From Streptomyces kanamyceticus (lineage in GTDB: Bacteria; Actinomycetota; Actinomycetes; Streptomycetales; Streptomycetaceae): a DNA stretch of 64,000 nucleotides. The stretch covers positions 5,456,001 to 5,520,000 of the forward strand of contig NZ_CP023699.1 in assembly GCF_008704495.1 (NCBI RefSeq). Reading direction: 5' to 3'. Made by a program: the position numbers and the translations under genes. Below the pieces are notes generated by a model. That model did no database searches. It saw nothing but the letters and a program-made list of their open reading frames with translations, and had not been told where the DNA came from. Below are positions 43,219-51,746 of this stretch, piece by piece. Numbering within the stretch: the first letter of the stretch is position 1; the number at the start of each line of letters is the position of its first letter.

Positions 43219-44106
43219 GTGATCGACATTCGCATTCCGGACGGGCTGATCGAGTCGCAGTACGCGTACGCGGGGGAGCCGGGGCGGGCCTTCATCGCCG
43301 CGCTGCCAGGACGCGTGAAGGACATCGTCGAGCGCTGGGACCTGACGGTCGACGGGGAGCCGATGCACGGCATGGCCGCGCTGGTGCTGCCCGTGGTGCG
43401 CGCCGACGGTACGCCCGCCGCGGTCAAGTTCCAGATCCTGGACGAGGAGACCGAGGGCGAGCCGGTCGCGCTGCGCGTGTGGCGCGGCGACGGGGCGGTC
43501 CGCCTCCTCGACTACGACGACGACACGGGCACGATGCTGCTCGAACGCCTCGACCCCGCACGGATGTTGTGGACGATGGCCGACACCCGCAAGGCCGTCC
43601 TCGTCATCGCCGAACTCCTCGCCCGGCTGACCGCGGGGCCCGCGCCCGAGGGCATGCGGCGGCTCGGTGACATCGCGGCCGAGATGGTCGAGGAGCTGCC
43701 GGGGGCGCTGAAGAAGATCGCGGATCCGGCCGAGCGCGCGATCGTCGAGCGGTGCGGGGGCGCGGTGCGCGAGGTCATGGGCGAGCCCGGTGACCGGCTG
43801 CTCCACTGGGACCTGCACTTCGAGAACGTCATGGCGAGCGACCGCGAACCGTGGCTCGCCATCGACCCCAAGCCGCTCGCGGGGGACCCCGGCTTCGACC
43901 TGTGGCCCGCCCTCGACAACCGCTTCGAGTCGGCCGAGGTGCTGTGGCGCTTCGACGCGATGACGGAGGTCCTCGGCCTGGACCGCGACCGGGCGCGCGC
44001 CTGGACGCTCGGCCGGGTCCTGCAGAACGCGCTGTGGGAGATCGAGGACGGCCGCCCGCTGGTGGCGGACGACATGGAGATCGCGCGGCTGCTGCTCGGG
44101 CGCTGA
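43219..44106 (+). CDS. APH-fold small-molecule kinase (aminoglycoside phosphotransferase family)
   Basis: 295 aa. N-lobe VLPVVRADGTPAAVKFQIL (Lys for ATP); catalytic loop LLHWDLHFENVMAS (HxD); metal loop WLAIDPKPLAGDPGFDLWPA. It matches the streptomycin 6-kinase-like subgroup (APH(6)/hydroxyurea kinase). The GTG start lies 14 bp after a TAGGGT box, so leaderless expression is likely. A resistance role is possible, but a housekeeping substrate is as likely. The 3' end is repeated downstream. Confidence 0.88.
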   Translation: MIDIRIPDGLIESQYAYAGEPGRAFIAALPGRVKDIVERWDLTVDGEPMHGMAALVLPVVRADGTPAAVKFQILDEETEGEPVALRVWRGDGAVRLLDYDDDTGTMLLERLDPARMLWTMADTRKAVLVIAELLARLTAGPAPEGMRRLGDIAAEMVEELPGALKKIADPAERAIVERCGGAVREVMGEPGDRLLHWDLHFENVMASDREPWLAIDPKPLAGDPGFDLWPALDNRFESAEVLWRFDAMTEVLGLDRDRARAWTLGRVLQNALWEIEDGRPLVADDMEIARLLLGR

Positions 44107-44165
44107 GCGGTCGCTGTTCTTTGGGCGCTGGGCGGCTGCTGCGCGGGCGCTGAGCGGCTGTTCCT
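44097..44165. repeat. Three imperfect repeats of the kinase 3' end
   Basis: The unit around CGGGCGCTGAGCGGCTG occurs at 44097 (spanning codons LGR and the TGA), 44122 and 44144, then a partial unit at 44166; periods 25, 22 and 22 bp. The copies after the first lie in the short gap before the next GNAT gene. Confidence 0.75.
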
Positions 44166-44225
44166 CGGGCGCGCCGAGGTGAGACGGCGTTGACTGCGGC
44201 GGTACGGGCATGGCTTGCTGCCGCC

Positions 44226-44720
44226 ATGATTCGTACCGCCACACCTGCCGACGTCCCCGTCATCCACGCCCTGGTCCGCGACCTCGCCGCGTACGAGAAG
44301 GCACTCGACGAGGCCCGGGCCACCGAGGAGCAGCTGCGCGAGGCGCTCTTCGGGGAGCGGCCCGCCGCCTACGCCCACATCGCGCAGGACGACGCGTCCG
44401 GCGAGGCGGTCGGCTTCGCGCTCTGGTTCCTGAACTTCTCCACGTGGCGCGGCGTGCACGGGATCTACCTGGAGGACCTGTACGTACGCCCCGACGCGCG
44501 CGGCGGCGGCCACGGCAAGGCACTCCTCACCGAGCTCGCCCGCATCTGCGTGGCACGCGGATACGGGCGTCTGGAGTGGTCCGTGCTCGACTGGAATGCG
44601 CCTGCGATTGATTTCTACCGGTCACTCGGGGCGGTACCGATGGAGGAATGGACCACCAACCGGCTGACCGGCGATGCGCTGCTTTCGCTCGGCTCGCCCG
44701 GTTCGCCCGGTTCGCATTAG
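44226..44720 (+). CDS. GNAT-family N-acetyltransferase
   Basis: 164 aa from ATG 44226: MIRTATPADVPVIHALVRDL, AVGFALWFLNFSTWRGVHGI, YLEDLYVRPDARGGGHGKAL (acetyl-CoA P-loop), then WSVLDWNAPAIDFYRSLGA. This matches the diamine/spermidine N-acetyltransferase-like subgroup (SSAT/YhhY type). The C-terminus has three GSP repeats encoded by a 9-bp tandem repeat. No partner is apparent. Confidence 0.92.
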   Translation: MIRTATPADVPVIHALVRDLAAYEKALDEARATEEQLREALFGERPAAYAHIAQDDASGEAVGFALWFLNFSTWRGVHGIYLEDLYVRPDARGGGHGKALLTELARICVARGYGRLEWSVLDWNAPAIDFYRSLGAVPMEEWTTNRLTGDALLSLGSPGSPGSH

Positions 44721-44748
44721 CGGTAGCCTTTTCCAATCCCGCGTGAGT

Positions 44749-44964
44749 TCAATTCCTGCGTGAGTTCATGTAGTTCCGGCCGAAGAGGAGCATTCCCAGT
44801 GCTCCTCCGGCCGCGCCCACGACACACAGAATGTTCGCCCACAGGGCCATGTCCCGGGTGAACCACAGCAGACTCACCACGAGCAGCGCCGCGGAGAGAA
44901 GGAAACGCTCCCCGTGTCCCGGGCTGCCGCGGCGCACCGTCGTCAGTCCCTGCTGGCCGTGCAC
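44749..44964 (-). CDS. Small membrane protein (about 71 aa), start uncertain
   Basis: Two hydrophobic segments, FLLSAALLVVSLLWF and ALWANILCVVGAAGGALGML, precede a short tail FGRNYMNSRRN. Possible starts are GTG at 44964 (overlapping the preceding gene by 22 bp) or GTG at 44937. Composition and membrane pattern look real and it would be co-transcribed with the secreted protein upstream. Function unknown. Confidence 0.5.
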   Translation of the reverse strand: MHGQQGLTTVRRGSPGHGERFLLSAALLVVSLLWFTRDMALWANILCVVGAAGGALGMLLFGRNYMNSRRN

Positions 44965-45479
44965 GAGTACTTGACGCCCTTCATCTTGATGGTCCGCCAC
45001 CCCGCCATCACCTGGACGTCCGACGCCGTGTTGGCCGGGGCGACGTCGGTTCCGCCGCCACCGCCGCCGCCCTGCTTGCGGCAGTAATAGCCCAGTGCGT
45101 CAAGCTTCTTGAGGTCGCTCATGGCCTGGTACTTCTTGTACGACTTGATCATGGCTGCTCGCTTCTGCGCAGGCGTCGCTTGCTTCGCCTTCGTGTACGC
45201 GTAGCACCCGACGCTGGCGCCGATCCCCACCCATGACGCACCCTTGGCCAGTGCCTTGGTGAGGCCCGCCGCGCCGCTGCCGATGCCGAGGACGGCACAT
45301 ATCTCGTCCGCACCGAGAGCCTGTGCGCCGGCTGCCTGTGAACCGGCCGCTCGCTGCGCGGATACCGCATTCCCCGCAGGGTTCTCCGCGTGCTCGGAAG
45401 CCGCGTACGCGGTGCTGCCCGCCGCCCCGGTCAAGGCGCAGGCGATCACGACGGAAATCCCTTTGTTGCGCATGCTCAT
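44943..45479 (-). CDS. Secreted four-cysteine hypothetical protein
   Basis: 178 aa with a Sec signal peptide (ISVVIACALTGAAGSTAYAA, cleavage about residue 27). The mature part has four Cys (EICAVLG, GCYAYTK, YYCRKQG, YSCTASR), a small Gly/Ala hydrophobic helix (GIGSGAAGLTKALAKG), a basic helix (KRAAMIKSYKKYQAM) and a Gly-rich linker. The C-terminus is a short beta module. Two disulfides are likely. The architecture recalls small secreted effectors or bacteriocin-like proteins, but no family is recognised. GC is a little lower than in the neighbours. Confidence 0.65.
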   Translation of the reverse strand: MSMRNKGISVVIACALTGAAGSTAYAASEHAENPAGNAVSAQRAAGSQAAGAQALGADEICAVLGIGSGAAGLTKALAKGASWVGIGASVGCYAYTKAKQATPAQKRAAMIKSYKKYQAMSDLKKLDALGYYCRKQGGGGGGGTDVAPANTASDVQVMAGWRTIKMKGVKYSCTASRD

Positions 45480-45550
45480 GAAGCTGTTCCCCCAACTTCC
45501 CGCAATTGCTTGGTCATTGCATCCGCGACGCTACCAGCGCGTACTTCAGG

Positions 45551-45569
45551 TATGCAATGACCTTGCATA
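45551..45569. promoter_or_regulatory. TATGCAA inverted repeat upstream of the secreted protein gene
   Basis: TATGCAA and TTGCATA separated by TGACC form a perfect 7-bp dyad, 72-90 bp before the start. A further CATTGCAT sits nearer the gene at about 45515. AT-rich dyad in a GC-rich context: a probable regulator site for the secreted protein. Confidence 0.5.
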
Positions 45570-45594
45570 ATCACGGGGGTTCCGGCGGCGGCTG

Positions 45595-46824
45595 CTAGAA
45601 CGCGTCGACCGTGTGCGGCAGTCGGGGCGTGCGCAGGGCCGCGTCCAGTGCCGTCACCGTGCCCGGCGTGTGCTCCGTGGCCAGGCCCGCGCCGACCAGC
45701 GCGGCCGTCCTCGTACCGCCCAGATAGCAGGCCGCCAGGTCGCGTACGTCGACGGTGAGGTCCGCGGGGTCCTCGGTGGCCGCGTACGTACAGCCGTCGG
45801 GGGACGCCGTCAGGCGGTGGCGGCCCGCGTTGGCCGGGACGCGGTCGTCGCGCACGTCGAGCACCACGTCCACCGGGGCGGCCCAGGAACGGGACTCCAG
45901 CGCCGCGCGTACGTCGACGAGGCGGACCCACAGCGCGGGGAACTCGCCCGTGACGCGCACCTGGTCGCGGTCGGCGGCGAAGAGGAGCAGCGGGTCGTCG
46001 ACGGGGCGGCCCCAGGCGCGGATCTGGCCCGTCAGGTCGATCGACGCGAGATAGCGCCAGAGCGCGGCCGCGGCGGCCGGGGTGTCCGCCTCCAGCTCGT
46101 CCAGGCGGACCAGGCCGGGGTCGTCGTCGCGGGTCTTGGTGCGGTAGATCGCGTAACCGGCGACGGGGCCGCGCGGCTCGCCGATGACGACCACGCGGGG
46201 CGGCGACAGCTCGTCGTCGTCCTCGTCCTTCTCCACCAGCCATTCCTCGCGCCACCAGGCCTCGGTGCGGTCGATGCGTCCGGCCCGCTCGGTGCGGGTG
46301 GCGTCGTAGTACGCGGCGAGGAGGGCGGGGGCGTCGGCCGGGTCGACCAGGCGCAGCGGGCGGTCGTCGGGGGTGATGCGCAGGGCGAGCGGACGCCGGG
46401 AGTCGATCTCCACGGTGTGGCCGAACGTGGCGGACCCGAAGCCGAACCTGCCGTAGATCGCGTCCTCCGACGCCCACAGGGACGCGATCGGCGCGCCGTC
46501 CGCCGCAGCCCGCGCGAACAGCTCCGCGATCATTCCGGAGAGCACGCCGCGGCGCCGGTGCGTCGGCGCCACGGACACGAACGTCACGCAGGGGCAGGGG
46601 AGTTCACCGCCGGGGACCGAAACGGTGAAGGGGAAAGCGGCGAGGAACCCCACGAGTTCGTCGCCCTCGTACGCCCCGATGCGGGAGCAGCCGCGCAGCA
46701 GGTCGTGGTGGTGCTTGCGCTTCTCCTCCTCCGGGTTCTCGTGGAAGGCGAGATAGGCGAGGGAGAGAGCGCGGTCGATGCCCGTCTCGGGGATGTCGCG
46801 GAAGTGGATGGAGTCCATACCCAT
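45595..46824 (-). CDS. Eis-like GNAT acetyltransferase
   Basis: 409 aa (ATG 46824; ATG 46818 also possible, no clear ribosome site). Tripartite Eis architecture: GNAT domain with ETGIDRALSLAYLAFHENPE and acetyl-CoA loop VSVAPTHRRRGVLSGMIAEL, a second GNAT-like domain (EADTPAAAAALWRYLASIDL) and a C-terminal sterol-carrier-like domain ending with a carboxy-terminal Phe (HTVDAF), which in Eis points into the active site. Mycobacterial Eis acetylates aminoglycosides at several amines; here a resistance or protein-acetylation role is possible. Confidence 0.88.
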   Translation of the reverse strand: MGMDSIHFRDIPETGIDRALSLAYLAFHENPEEEKRKHHHDLLRGCSRIGAYEGDELVGFLAAFPFTVSVPGGELPCPCVTFVSVAPTHRRRGVLSGMIAELFARAAADGAPIASLWASEDAIYGRFGFGSATFGHTVEIDSRRPLALRITPDDRPLRLVDPADAPALLAAYYDATRTERAGRIDRTEAWWREEWLVEKDEDDDELSPPRVVVIGEPRGPVAGYAIYRTKTRDDDPGLVRLDELEADTPAAAAALWRYLASIDLTGQIRAWGRPVDDPLLLFAADRDQVRVTGEFPALWVRLVDVRAALESRSWAAPVDVVLDVRDDRVPANAGRHRLTASPDGCTYAATEDPADLTVDVRDLAACYLGGTRTAALVGAGLATEHTPGTVTALDAALRTPRLPHTVDAF

Positions 46825-46903
46825 ATAACGGACGGTAGTTCCCTTATCCGGTACGGGCATCTGAATTTTCCGGCCGGGGCGTGCGGGGCCGAGGGGCAGG
46901 GGA

Positions 46904-47920
46904 TCAGGGGACCAGGATCACCTTGCCCATCGTTCCCCGGGTCTCCAGCGCGCGGTGTGCCGCTGCCGCCTCCGCCAGGGGGAAGCGCTGCACGGCCGGG
47001 GTGAAGTGGCCCGTCGCGGCCTCGGCGAGTGCGGCGAGTTCCAGGGTGCGGACGGGGTTGTCGCCGCCCGCCCTGCGCATCATCGCCGGGCCGAGGACGT
47101 TGAGCTGCGTGATGCCGCGCTCGGCGAGCTCCTCATCGGTGAACGTCAGCGGCTCGCCGTCGTGCGGGCCCTTGCCCGACCAGCCGAAGACGACGTGGAC
47201 GCCGCCGGGGCCGAGCAGGTCGACCGCGGCGAGGCCCGCCGCGCCGCCCACTCCGTCGAAGACGACGGTGGCGCGGCGGTCGCCGTGCCGCTCCTTCAGG
47301 TACGCGCGCACGTCGTCGGGCCACGCCGGGTTCTTGTAGTCCACGGCCAGGTCGGCGCCGTTCGCACGGACGCGGGCCGTCTTCTCCGGACCGCCCGCCA
47401 GGCCGATGACCGTGGCGCCGCGGTGCTTGGCGTACTGCGTGAGCAGCGTGCCGATGCCGCCGGCCGCGGCGGGGACGACGACCACCGATTCCGGTGTGAG
47501 GTCCGTGAACTGGAGGATCCCCATCGTCGTACGACCCGTGCCGATCAGGGCGACGGCTTCGGCGAAGTCGAGGTCTTCGGGGAGCTCATGCAGGCGGGAG
47601 GCCTCGGTGACGGTCGCCTCCGCGTAGCCTCCGGGGGCGAAGCCGATGTGGGCGACCACGCGCTTGCCGAGCCAGCTCGGGTCGACGCCCTCGCCCAGGG
47701 CGTCCACGGTGCCCGCCACCTCGCGGCCGGGGACCGTGGGCAGGGCGGGGAGCTCGGGCAGCGGGCCCTGCATGCCCTCGCGGAGCGCGGTGTCCAGGAG
47801 GTGTACGCCTGCCGCGGCGACGGCTATGCGGACCTGGCCGGTGGCGGGGGCGGGGGTCGGGGTCTCCTCGTAGCGGAGGTTCTCGGCGGGGCCGAAGGCG
47901 TGGAGGTTGATGGCGTGCAT
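46904..47920 (-). CDS. Zinc-type alcohol dehydrogenase/quinone oxidoreductase family protein
   Basis: 338 aa, MDR superfamily without structural zinc. GroES-like N-domain (GQVRIAVAAAGVHLLDTALR, TVPGREVAGTVDALGEGVDP), then a Rossmann domain with VVVPAAAGGIGTLLTQYAKH and GVGGAAGLAAVDLLGPGGVH. It matches NADPH:quinone reductases (QOR). The ATG at 47920 has GGAG 6 bp before it. Lies 82 bp downstream of the phytoene-desaturase-like gene on the same strand. Confidence 0.9.
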   Translation of the reverse strand: MHAINLHAFGPAENLRYEETPTPAPATGQVRIAVAAAGVHLLDTALREGMQGPLPELPALPTVPGREVAGTVDALGEGVDPSWLGKRVVAHIGFAPGGYAEATVTEASRLHELPEDLDFAEAVALIGTGRTTMGILQFTDLTPESVVVVPAAAGGIGTLLTQYAKHRGATVIGLAGGPEKTARVRANGADLAVDYKNPAWPDDVRAYLKERHGDRRATVVFDGVGGAAGLAAVDLLGPGGVHVVFGWSGKGPHDGEPLTFTDEELAERGITQLNVLGPAMMRRAGGDNPVRTLELAALAEAATGHFTPAVQRFPLAEAAAAHRALETRGTMGKVILVP

Positions 47921-48002
47921 GGTGGACTCCTGGAGCTCGCTCTGGGGTGGGCTGCTTCGGGGCGGGGAGTGTGGGAGTGCGCTGCGTCGAGGCTCATAGC
48001 TT

Positions 48003-49199
48003 TCAACCTGAAGTGGACTTGAGGTCAAGCAGTGACTTGGTCAGGGCCAGCGACACCGCCTCCATCGCGCTGTTGAACGACACCTCGGACAGCAGCCCGG
48101 GCGCCGCCACCTGGTCGCCCGCCAGGTAGACGTCGTACCCCCGGTCGATCGCCGGACGGTCCCGCCAGGTGGTGCCGGGGCGGTCCACCGCGCCCGTACG
48201 GCCGTTCGCCACGGAGGCCCCGCGCCACGTCAGCCGATCACGCCAGCCGGGGAATCCCAGGTCGAGGAGGTGCTCGGCGCGGGCCACGCCGTCCGACTCC
48301 GTCTCGTCCGGCGCGAGGGGGATCCGCGCCTGCACGAGCTGTTCGCCCGCCGGGGCGAGCGTGCGGTCGCGCGCGGTGCAGCGCTCCACCCTGCCCGTAC
48401 GGTCCAGGTCCGACACGACGAAGGCGTCGCCCCTGCGCGAACGGAACGCCACGTCCACGAGCGCCGTGCGGCCGCTCTCCCAGCGCAGCGACTCGTCGCC
48501 GAGCAGGCGGCGGGCCGCGTCGAGCGACGTCGCCACGACGACCGGGCCGTTCTGGGCGACGTCCGCGAGCCTGTCGACGCGGGCCAGCGTCTCCATGCGT
48601 ACGCCCAGGTTCCACGCGTACGCCGCCATCTTGTCGATCACCGAGGCCCAGCCGCCGCGCGGGTAGGCGGCCTCCGGGGGCAGTTTGGCGGCGCGGCGCA
48701 GGCGTTCCTGTACGAAACGGGCGGAGAGCGAACCGGGGGAGTGGTGGAACGTCGCCACGGCCGCGTAGTGCGCGGCCGCTCGTGCTCCCTCCTCGCCGAC
48801 CCTGGCGGTCGCCCAGGACAGGAAGTCCTGGTCGACCGGGGCCCGTTCGGACCTGTGGCGCAGCAGCTTGAGCATCGCCAGGGGCGGGGTGCGGCGCAGC
48901 GCTCCGTGGTGGTGCAGGCGCACGCGTGTCGCCTCCATCGGCGGGACGGGGGTCAGGGGGTCGATCAGGTCGCGTTGGCCGAGCCACGTCCAGAGGGGGC
49001 CGCCGCTGTGGAGCGCGTGCGGGCCCTCGTTCGTCCTGTACGTCCCCTCGGCGGTGCGGGCGCGGCCGCCGAGCGTGTGGTGGGCCTCGTGGATGGTGAC
49101 GCGGGCGCCGGCCTCGGCGGCGGTGATGGCGGCGGTGAGTCCGGCCAGGCCGCCGCCGATGACTGTGGTGCGGGGGGTGGCTCGGGGGGTGCTTGGCAT
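48003..49199 (-). CDS. FAD-dependent amine-oxidase/phytoene-desaturase-like protein
   Basis: 398 aa. N-terminal dinucleotide fold TVIGGGLAGLTAAITAAEAG with ARVTIHEAHHTLGGRARTAE (the GG-R-A/S motif of flavin amine oxidases and carotenoid desaturases), and C-terminal FAD motif YDVYLAGDQVAAPGLLSEVS. No other carotenoid gene is nearby, so a role on a different isoprenoid or steroid is possible. The frame remains open far upstream through the repeat element, but the ATG at 49199 (GGGAGC upstream) is the real start. Confidence 0.87.
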   Translation of the reverse strand: MPSTPRATPRTTVIGGGLAGLTAAITAAEAGARVTIHEAHHTLGGRARTAEGTYRTNEGPHALHSGGPLWTWLGQRDLIDPLTPVPPMEATRVRLHHHGALRRTPPLAMLKLLRHRSERAPVDQDFLSWATARVGEEGARAAAHYAAVATFHHSPGSLSARFVQERLRRAAKLPPEAAYPRGGWASVIDKMAAYAWNLGVRMETLARVDRLADVAQNGPVVVATSLDAARRLLGDESLRWESGRTALVDVAFRSRRGDAFVVSDLDRTGRVERCTARDRTLAPAGEQLVQARIPLAPDETESDGVARAEHLLDLGFPGWRDRLTWRGASVANGRTGAVDRPGTTWRDRPAIDRGYDVYLAGDQVAAPGLLSEVSFNSAMEAVSLALTKSLLDLKSTSG

Positions 49200-49295
49200 G
49201 GGCGCTCCCTTGGACGTGGTCTCCCTTCTTGGACGGGCGGGGGCTGGCCGGTGTGACATCGGGGCGTTGTCAGTGGGGGCGTGCACGATGGGGGG

Positions 49296-50006
49296 ATGGT
49301 TCGGAAGACGCAGGGTCACGGGCAGGGTCAGGGGCAGGGTCAGGCGAAGGCGGAGTCCGTGGTGAAGGCCGCTCGGCGGGCCGAGGTGCGGTTGCCGCCG
49401 CTCCGGCCCTTCGAGGGAGGGGAGTTGGAGCCCGACGGGGACTACGACGGGGTCGAGTTCAGCGCGCTCGACCTCGGGGGGCAGGACGGGGGCGGTGCGC
49501 TCTTCATGGACTGCGCGGTGACGGGGTGCGCGCTCGGCGAGACGCGGCTGGCGCGGGCGCGGTTCGTCGATTCCGTGCTGATGGAGCCGCGGGGGGTGGG
49601 GACGGACCTGATGGAGGCGTCGCTGCGGGACGTGGAGGTGGTGGATGCGCGGCTCGGTGGCGTGCAGTTGCACGGGGGCGTGCTGGAGCGGGTCGTGGTG
49701 CGGGGCGGGAAGATCGACTATCTGAACCTGCGGAAGGCGCGGCTGCGGGACGTGATCTTCGAGGGCTGCGTGCTGGTGGAGCCGGACTTCGGGCTGGCAT
49801 CCCTGGAGCGGGTGGAGTTCCGGGACTGTGTGGTGCGGGGGGTCGACTTCAGCGGGGTGCGGATGAAGGACGTGGATTTGCGGGCGGCGGGGGAGCTGGA
49901 CATTGCGCGGGGGGTGGAGTGTCTGCGCGGGGCGGTGATCAGTCCGGAACAGCTGATCGACTTGGCGCCGGCGTTTGCGGGGCAGGTGGGGGTGCGGGTG
50001 GCGTGA
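49296..50006 (+). CDS. Pentapeptide-repeat protein
   Basis: 236 aa. After a basic Gly-Gln repeat N-terminus, residues ~45-200 form pentapeptide-like coils (A/C-D/N-L-x-x pattern) such as ALFMDCAVTGCALGETRLAR, ARFVDSVLMEP, ASLRDVEVVDARLGGVQLHG and LRKARLRDVIFEGCVLVEPD. This builds a right-handed quadrilateral beta-helix. Some family members mimic DNA and protect gyrase (Qnr/MfpA); the irregular repeat here prevents firm assignment. Divergent from the flavoprotein gene with a 96-bp gap. Confidence 0.88.
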   Translation: MVRKTQGHGQGQGQGQAKAESVVKAARRAEVRLPPLRPFEGGELEPDGDYDGVEFSALDLGGQDGGGALFMDCAVTGCALGETRLARARFVDSVLMEPRGVGTDLMEASLRDVEVVDARLGGVQLHGGVLERVVVRGGKIDYLNLRKARLRDVIFEGCVLVEPDFGLASLERVEFRDCVVRGVDFSGVRMKDVDLRAAGELDIARGVECLRGAVISPEQLIDLAPAFAGQVGVRVA

Positions 50007-50049
50007 GCTGGCGGGGCGCCTTGGGCCGTGTCGCCTTGTCTTCGTCTTG

Positions 50050-50442
50050 GGGGCGGGGCCGCGGGGGTATGTGCGTACTCGCCATCCCGGGGCGGGGGCT
50101 ACTGGGCTTGCTTCCTTGCCTCGGTCTGTACTGTGCTCCGTTCGCACATACCCCCACGTCCCCTCGGGAGCGCTCGCGGCTGCGGGCCGGTGGGGGTGTC
50201 CCCACCCCCGCCCGCGCCGTGGCTTGTGCTCCCGTTCCCGTCCCTCGGCGACGGGGGCTGTGCCCACCCGTGCCGCCCAGCGGCACGATTGCCCACAGCT
50301 GAGCGCGCCCGCAGTCGCGAGCGCTCCTGAGGGGACGTGGCGGTATGTCCGCCCGGAGCACTGGTTGCCTCGTTCCGAGGTGCCCGTGGTGTGGCAATGC
50401 TCTGGGACGGCGAGGACGGACATACCGCCGCGGCCCCGCCCC
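50050..50442. repeat. Nested inverted-repeat element (~390 bp)
   Basis: The left arm 50050-50187 pairs with the reverse complement of the right arm 50307-50442. Long matching blocks at the outer ends (GGGGCGGGGCCGCGG) and inner ends (CACGTCCCCTC and GGAGCGCTCGCG) are interrupted by diverged segments. Each arm contains its own dyad (GGTATGT...ACATACC). The ~120-bp centre has further hairpins (GTGCCGC/GCGGCAC). No protein-coding signal. It fills the gap 50007-50544 and looks like the dispersed palindromic repeats of Streptomyces genomes or a MITE-like element. Confidence 0.8.
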
Positions 50443-50544
50443 ACAGCAAGCGAGGCGGCTCCTACAGGAAGGGCCCGTCGCGGAGATACGGGTGGGCGGG
50501 TGGGAAAGGTTCCTACAGGGGGAAGCCCGTGCCGAGGGAGGGGG

Positions 50545-51042
50545 TCAGAGGCGGGGGAAGCGGGATTGGAGGGACCAGAGTGACGGGTTGTCCGCGAGGG
50601 ATTCGTGGAGGTCGGTCAGGTCCGCGAGCAGATCGTGGAGGAAGTCGCGGGACTCGCGCCGCAGCTCCGCGTGGGAGAAGGCGAGCGGCGGATCGTCCGG
50701 CGACATCCAGTCCGCCTCGATGTCGACCCACCCGAAGCGCCGAGCGAACAGCATGCGATCGCTCGACTCGGTGAAGTCGAGCTCGGCGTACTGGGGCCGG
50801 GAGGCCCGACTGCCGAGCGGATCCTGGTCGAGCTGCTCCACGATGTCGCACAGCGCCCACGCGAAGTCGAGGACGGGAACCCATCCCCAGGCTGTGGACA
50901 GTTCCCGGTCCGCCTTGGTGTCCGCCAGATACACGTCTCCGCAGAAGAGGTCGTGACGGAGGGTGTGGACGTCCGCCCGGCCGTAGTCCAGCTCCGGGGG
51001 GTCAGGGAAGCGGCGGGAGAGCGCGTAGCCGATGTCGAGCAC
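50545..51042 (-). CDS. Hypothetical protein (165 aa)
   Basis: A soluble acidic protein: MLDIGYALSRRFPDPPELDY, AWGWVPVLDFAWALCDIVEQ, DFTESSDRMLFARRFGWVDI. It ends with a helical DFLHDLLADLTDLHESLADN. Starts at GTG; no signal peptide or membrane segment. The composition (acidic, single domain, Trp-rich core) resembles small immunity-type proteins, but no toxin gene is adjacent and I do not recognise the family. Confidence 0.65.
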   Translation of the reverse strand: MLDIGYALSRRFPDPPELDYGRADVHTLRHDLFCGDVYLADTKADRELSTAWGWVPVLDFAWALCDIVEQLDQDPLGSRASRPQYAELDFTESSDRMLFARRFGWVDIEADWMSPDDPPLAFSHAELRRESRDFLHDLLADLTDLHESLADNPSLWSLQSRFPRL

Positions 51043-51104
51043 GGGTCGATGGTGTCACGGGCCGGACGCACCAGCGGCAGCAAGCCCCTGGTCCGCGGAA
51101 ACGC

Positions 51105-51746
51105 TCACGGCAGCAGGCGCTGTTCCTTCGCCACCGAGACCGCCCCCGCGCGCGTGTCGACGCCGAGCTTGTCGTAGATGCGCCCAAGGTGCGTCTTCAC
51201 CGTCGCCTCGCTGATGAAGAGCGCGCGGGCGATCTCGCGGTTGCCCAGGCCCTGGGAGAGCTGGCCGAGGATGTCGCGTTCGCGGTCGGTGAGGGTGGGC
51301 AGCGGGCTGCGCATGCGGGCCATGACGCGGGAGGCGACCGGCGGGGAGAGGGCGGTGCGGCCCTGGGCCGCCGCCTGGATCGCGGAGAAGAGTTCCTCGG
51401 GGCGCTCCGCCTTGAGGAGGTAGCCCGTCGCGCCCGCCTCGATGGCCCGGGTGATGTCCGCGTCGGTGTCGTAGGTGGTCAGGACGAGCACGTGGGGTGA
51501 GGGGGAGCGGGCCGTGATGCGCCGGGTGGCTTCCACGCCGTCGATGCCCTCGCCCAGTTGCAGGTCCATCAGGACCACGTCCGGTGTCAGCTTCGCGGCG
51601 AGGGCGACCGCTTCCTCGCCGGTGCCCGCCTCGCCGACCACCTCGATGTCGGGCGCGCTGCCGAGCAGGGCGAGCAGCCCCGCGCGTACGACGACGTGGT
51701 CGTCGCAGACCAGGAGGCGGACCGGGCGGACCGGGTTGGTGTTCAT
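51105..51746 (-). CDS. senR: SenR-like LuxR/NarL-class response regulator
   Basis: 213 aa. Receiver with acidic pair VCDDH, phospho-acceptor Asp61 (VVLMDLQLGE), TTYDTD switch and KAERPEEL lysine; the C-terminal LuxR HTH is TDRERDILGQLSQGLGNREI, ARALFISEATVKTHLGRIYD. It starts at an ATG overlapping the kinase stop (ATGA). Together with the kinase and the divergent HbpS-like gene this matches the Streptomyces SenS-SenR/HbpS redox-sensing system, so the symbol is assigned by context. Confidence 0.85.
   Translation of the reverse strand: MNTNPVRPVRLLVCDDHVVVRAGLLALLGSAPDIEVVGEAGTGEEAVALAAKLTPDVVLMDLQLGEGIDGVEATRRITARSPSPHVLVLTTYDTDADITRAIEAGATGYLLKAERPEELFSAIQAAAQGRTALSPPVASRVMARMRSPLPTLTDRERDILGQLSQGLGNREIARALFISEATVKTHLGRIYDKLGVDTRAGAVSVAKEQRLLP

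Noticed and set aside
49200..50444. Very long minus-strand extension of the flavoprotein gene through the repeat element
   Set aside because: The extension is low-complexity His/Pro/Arg sequence made by the palindromic repeat and the antisense of the pentapeptide-repeat gene; the FAD motif begins right after the ATG at 49199.
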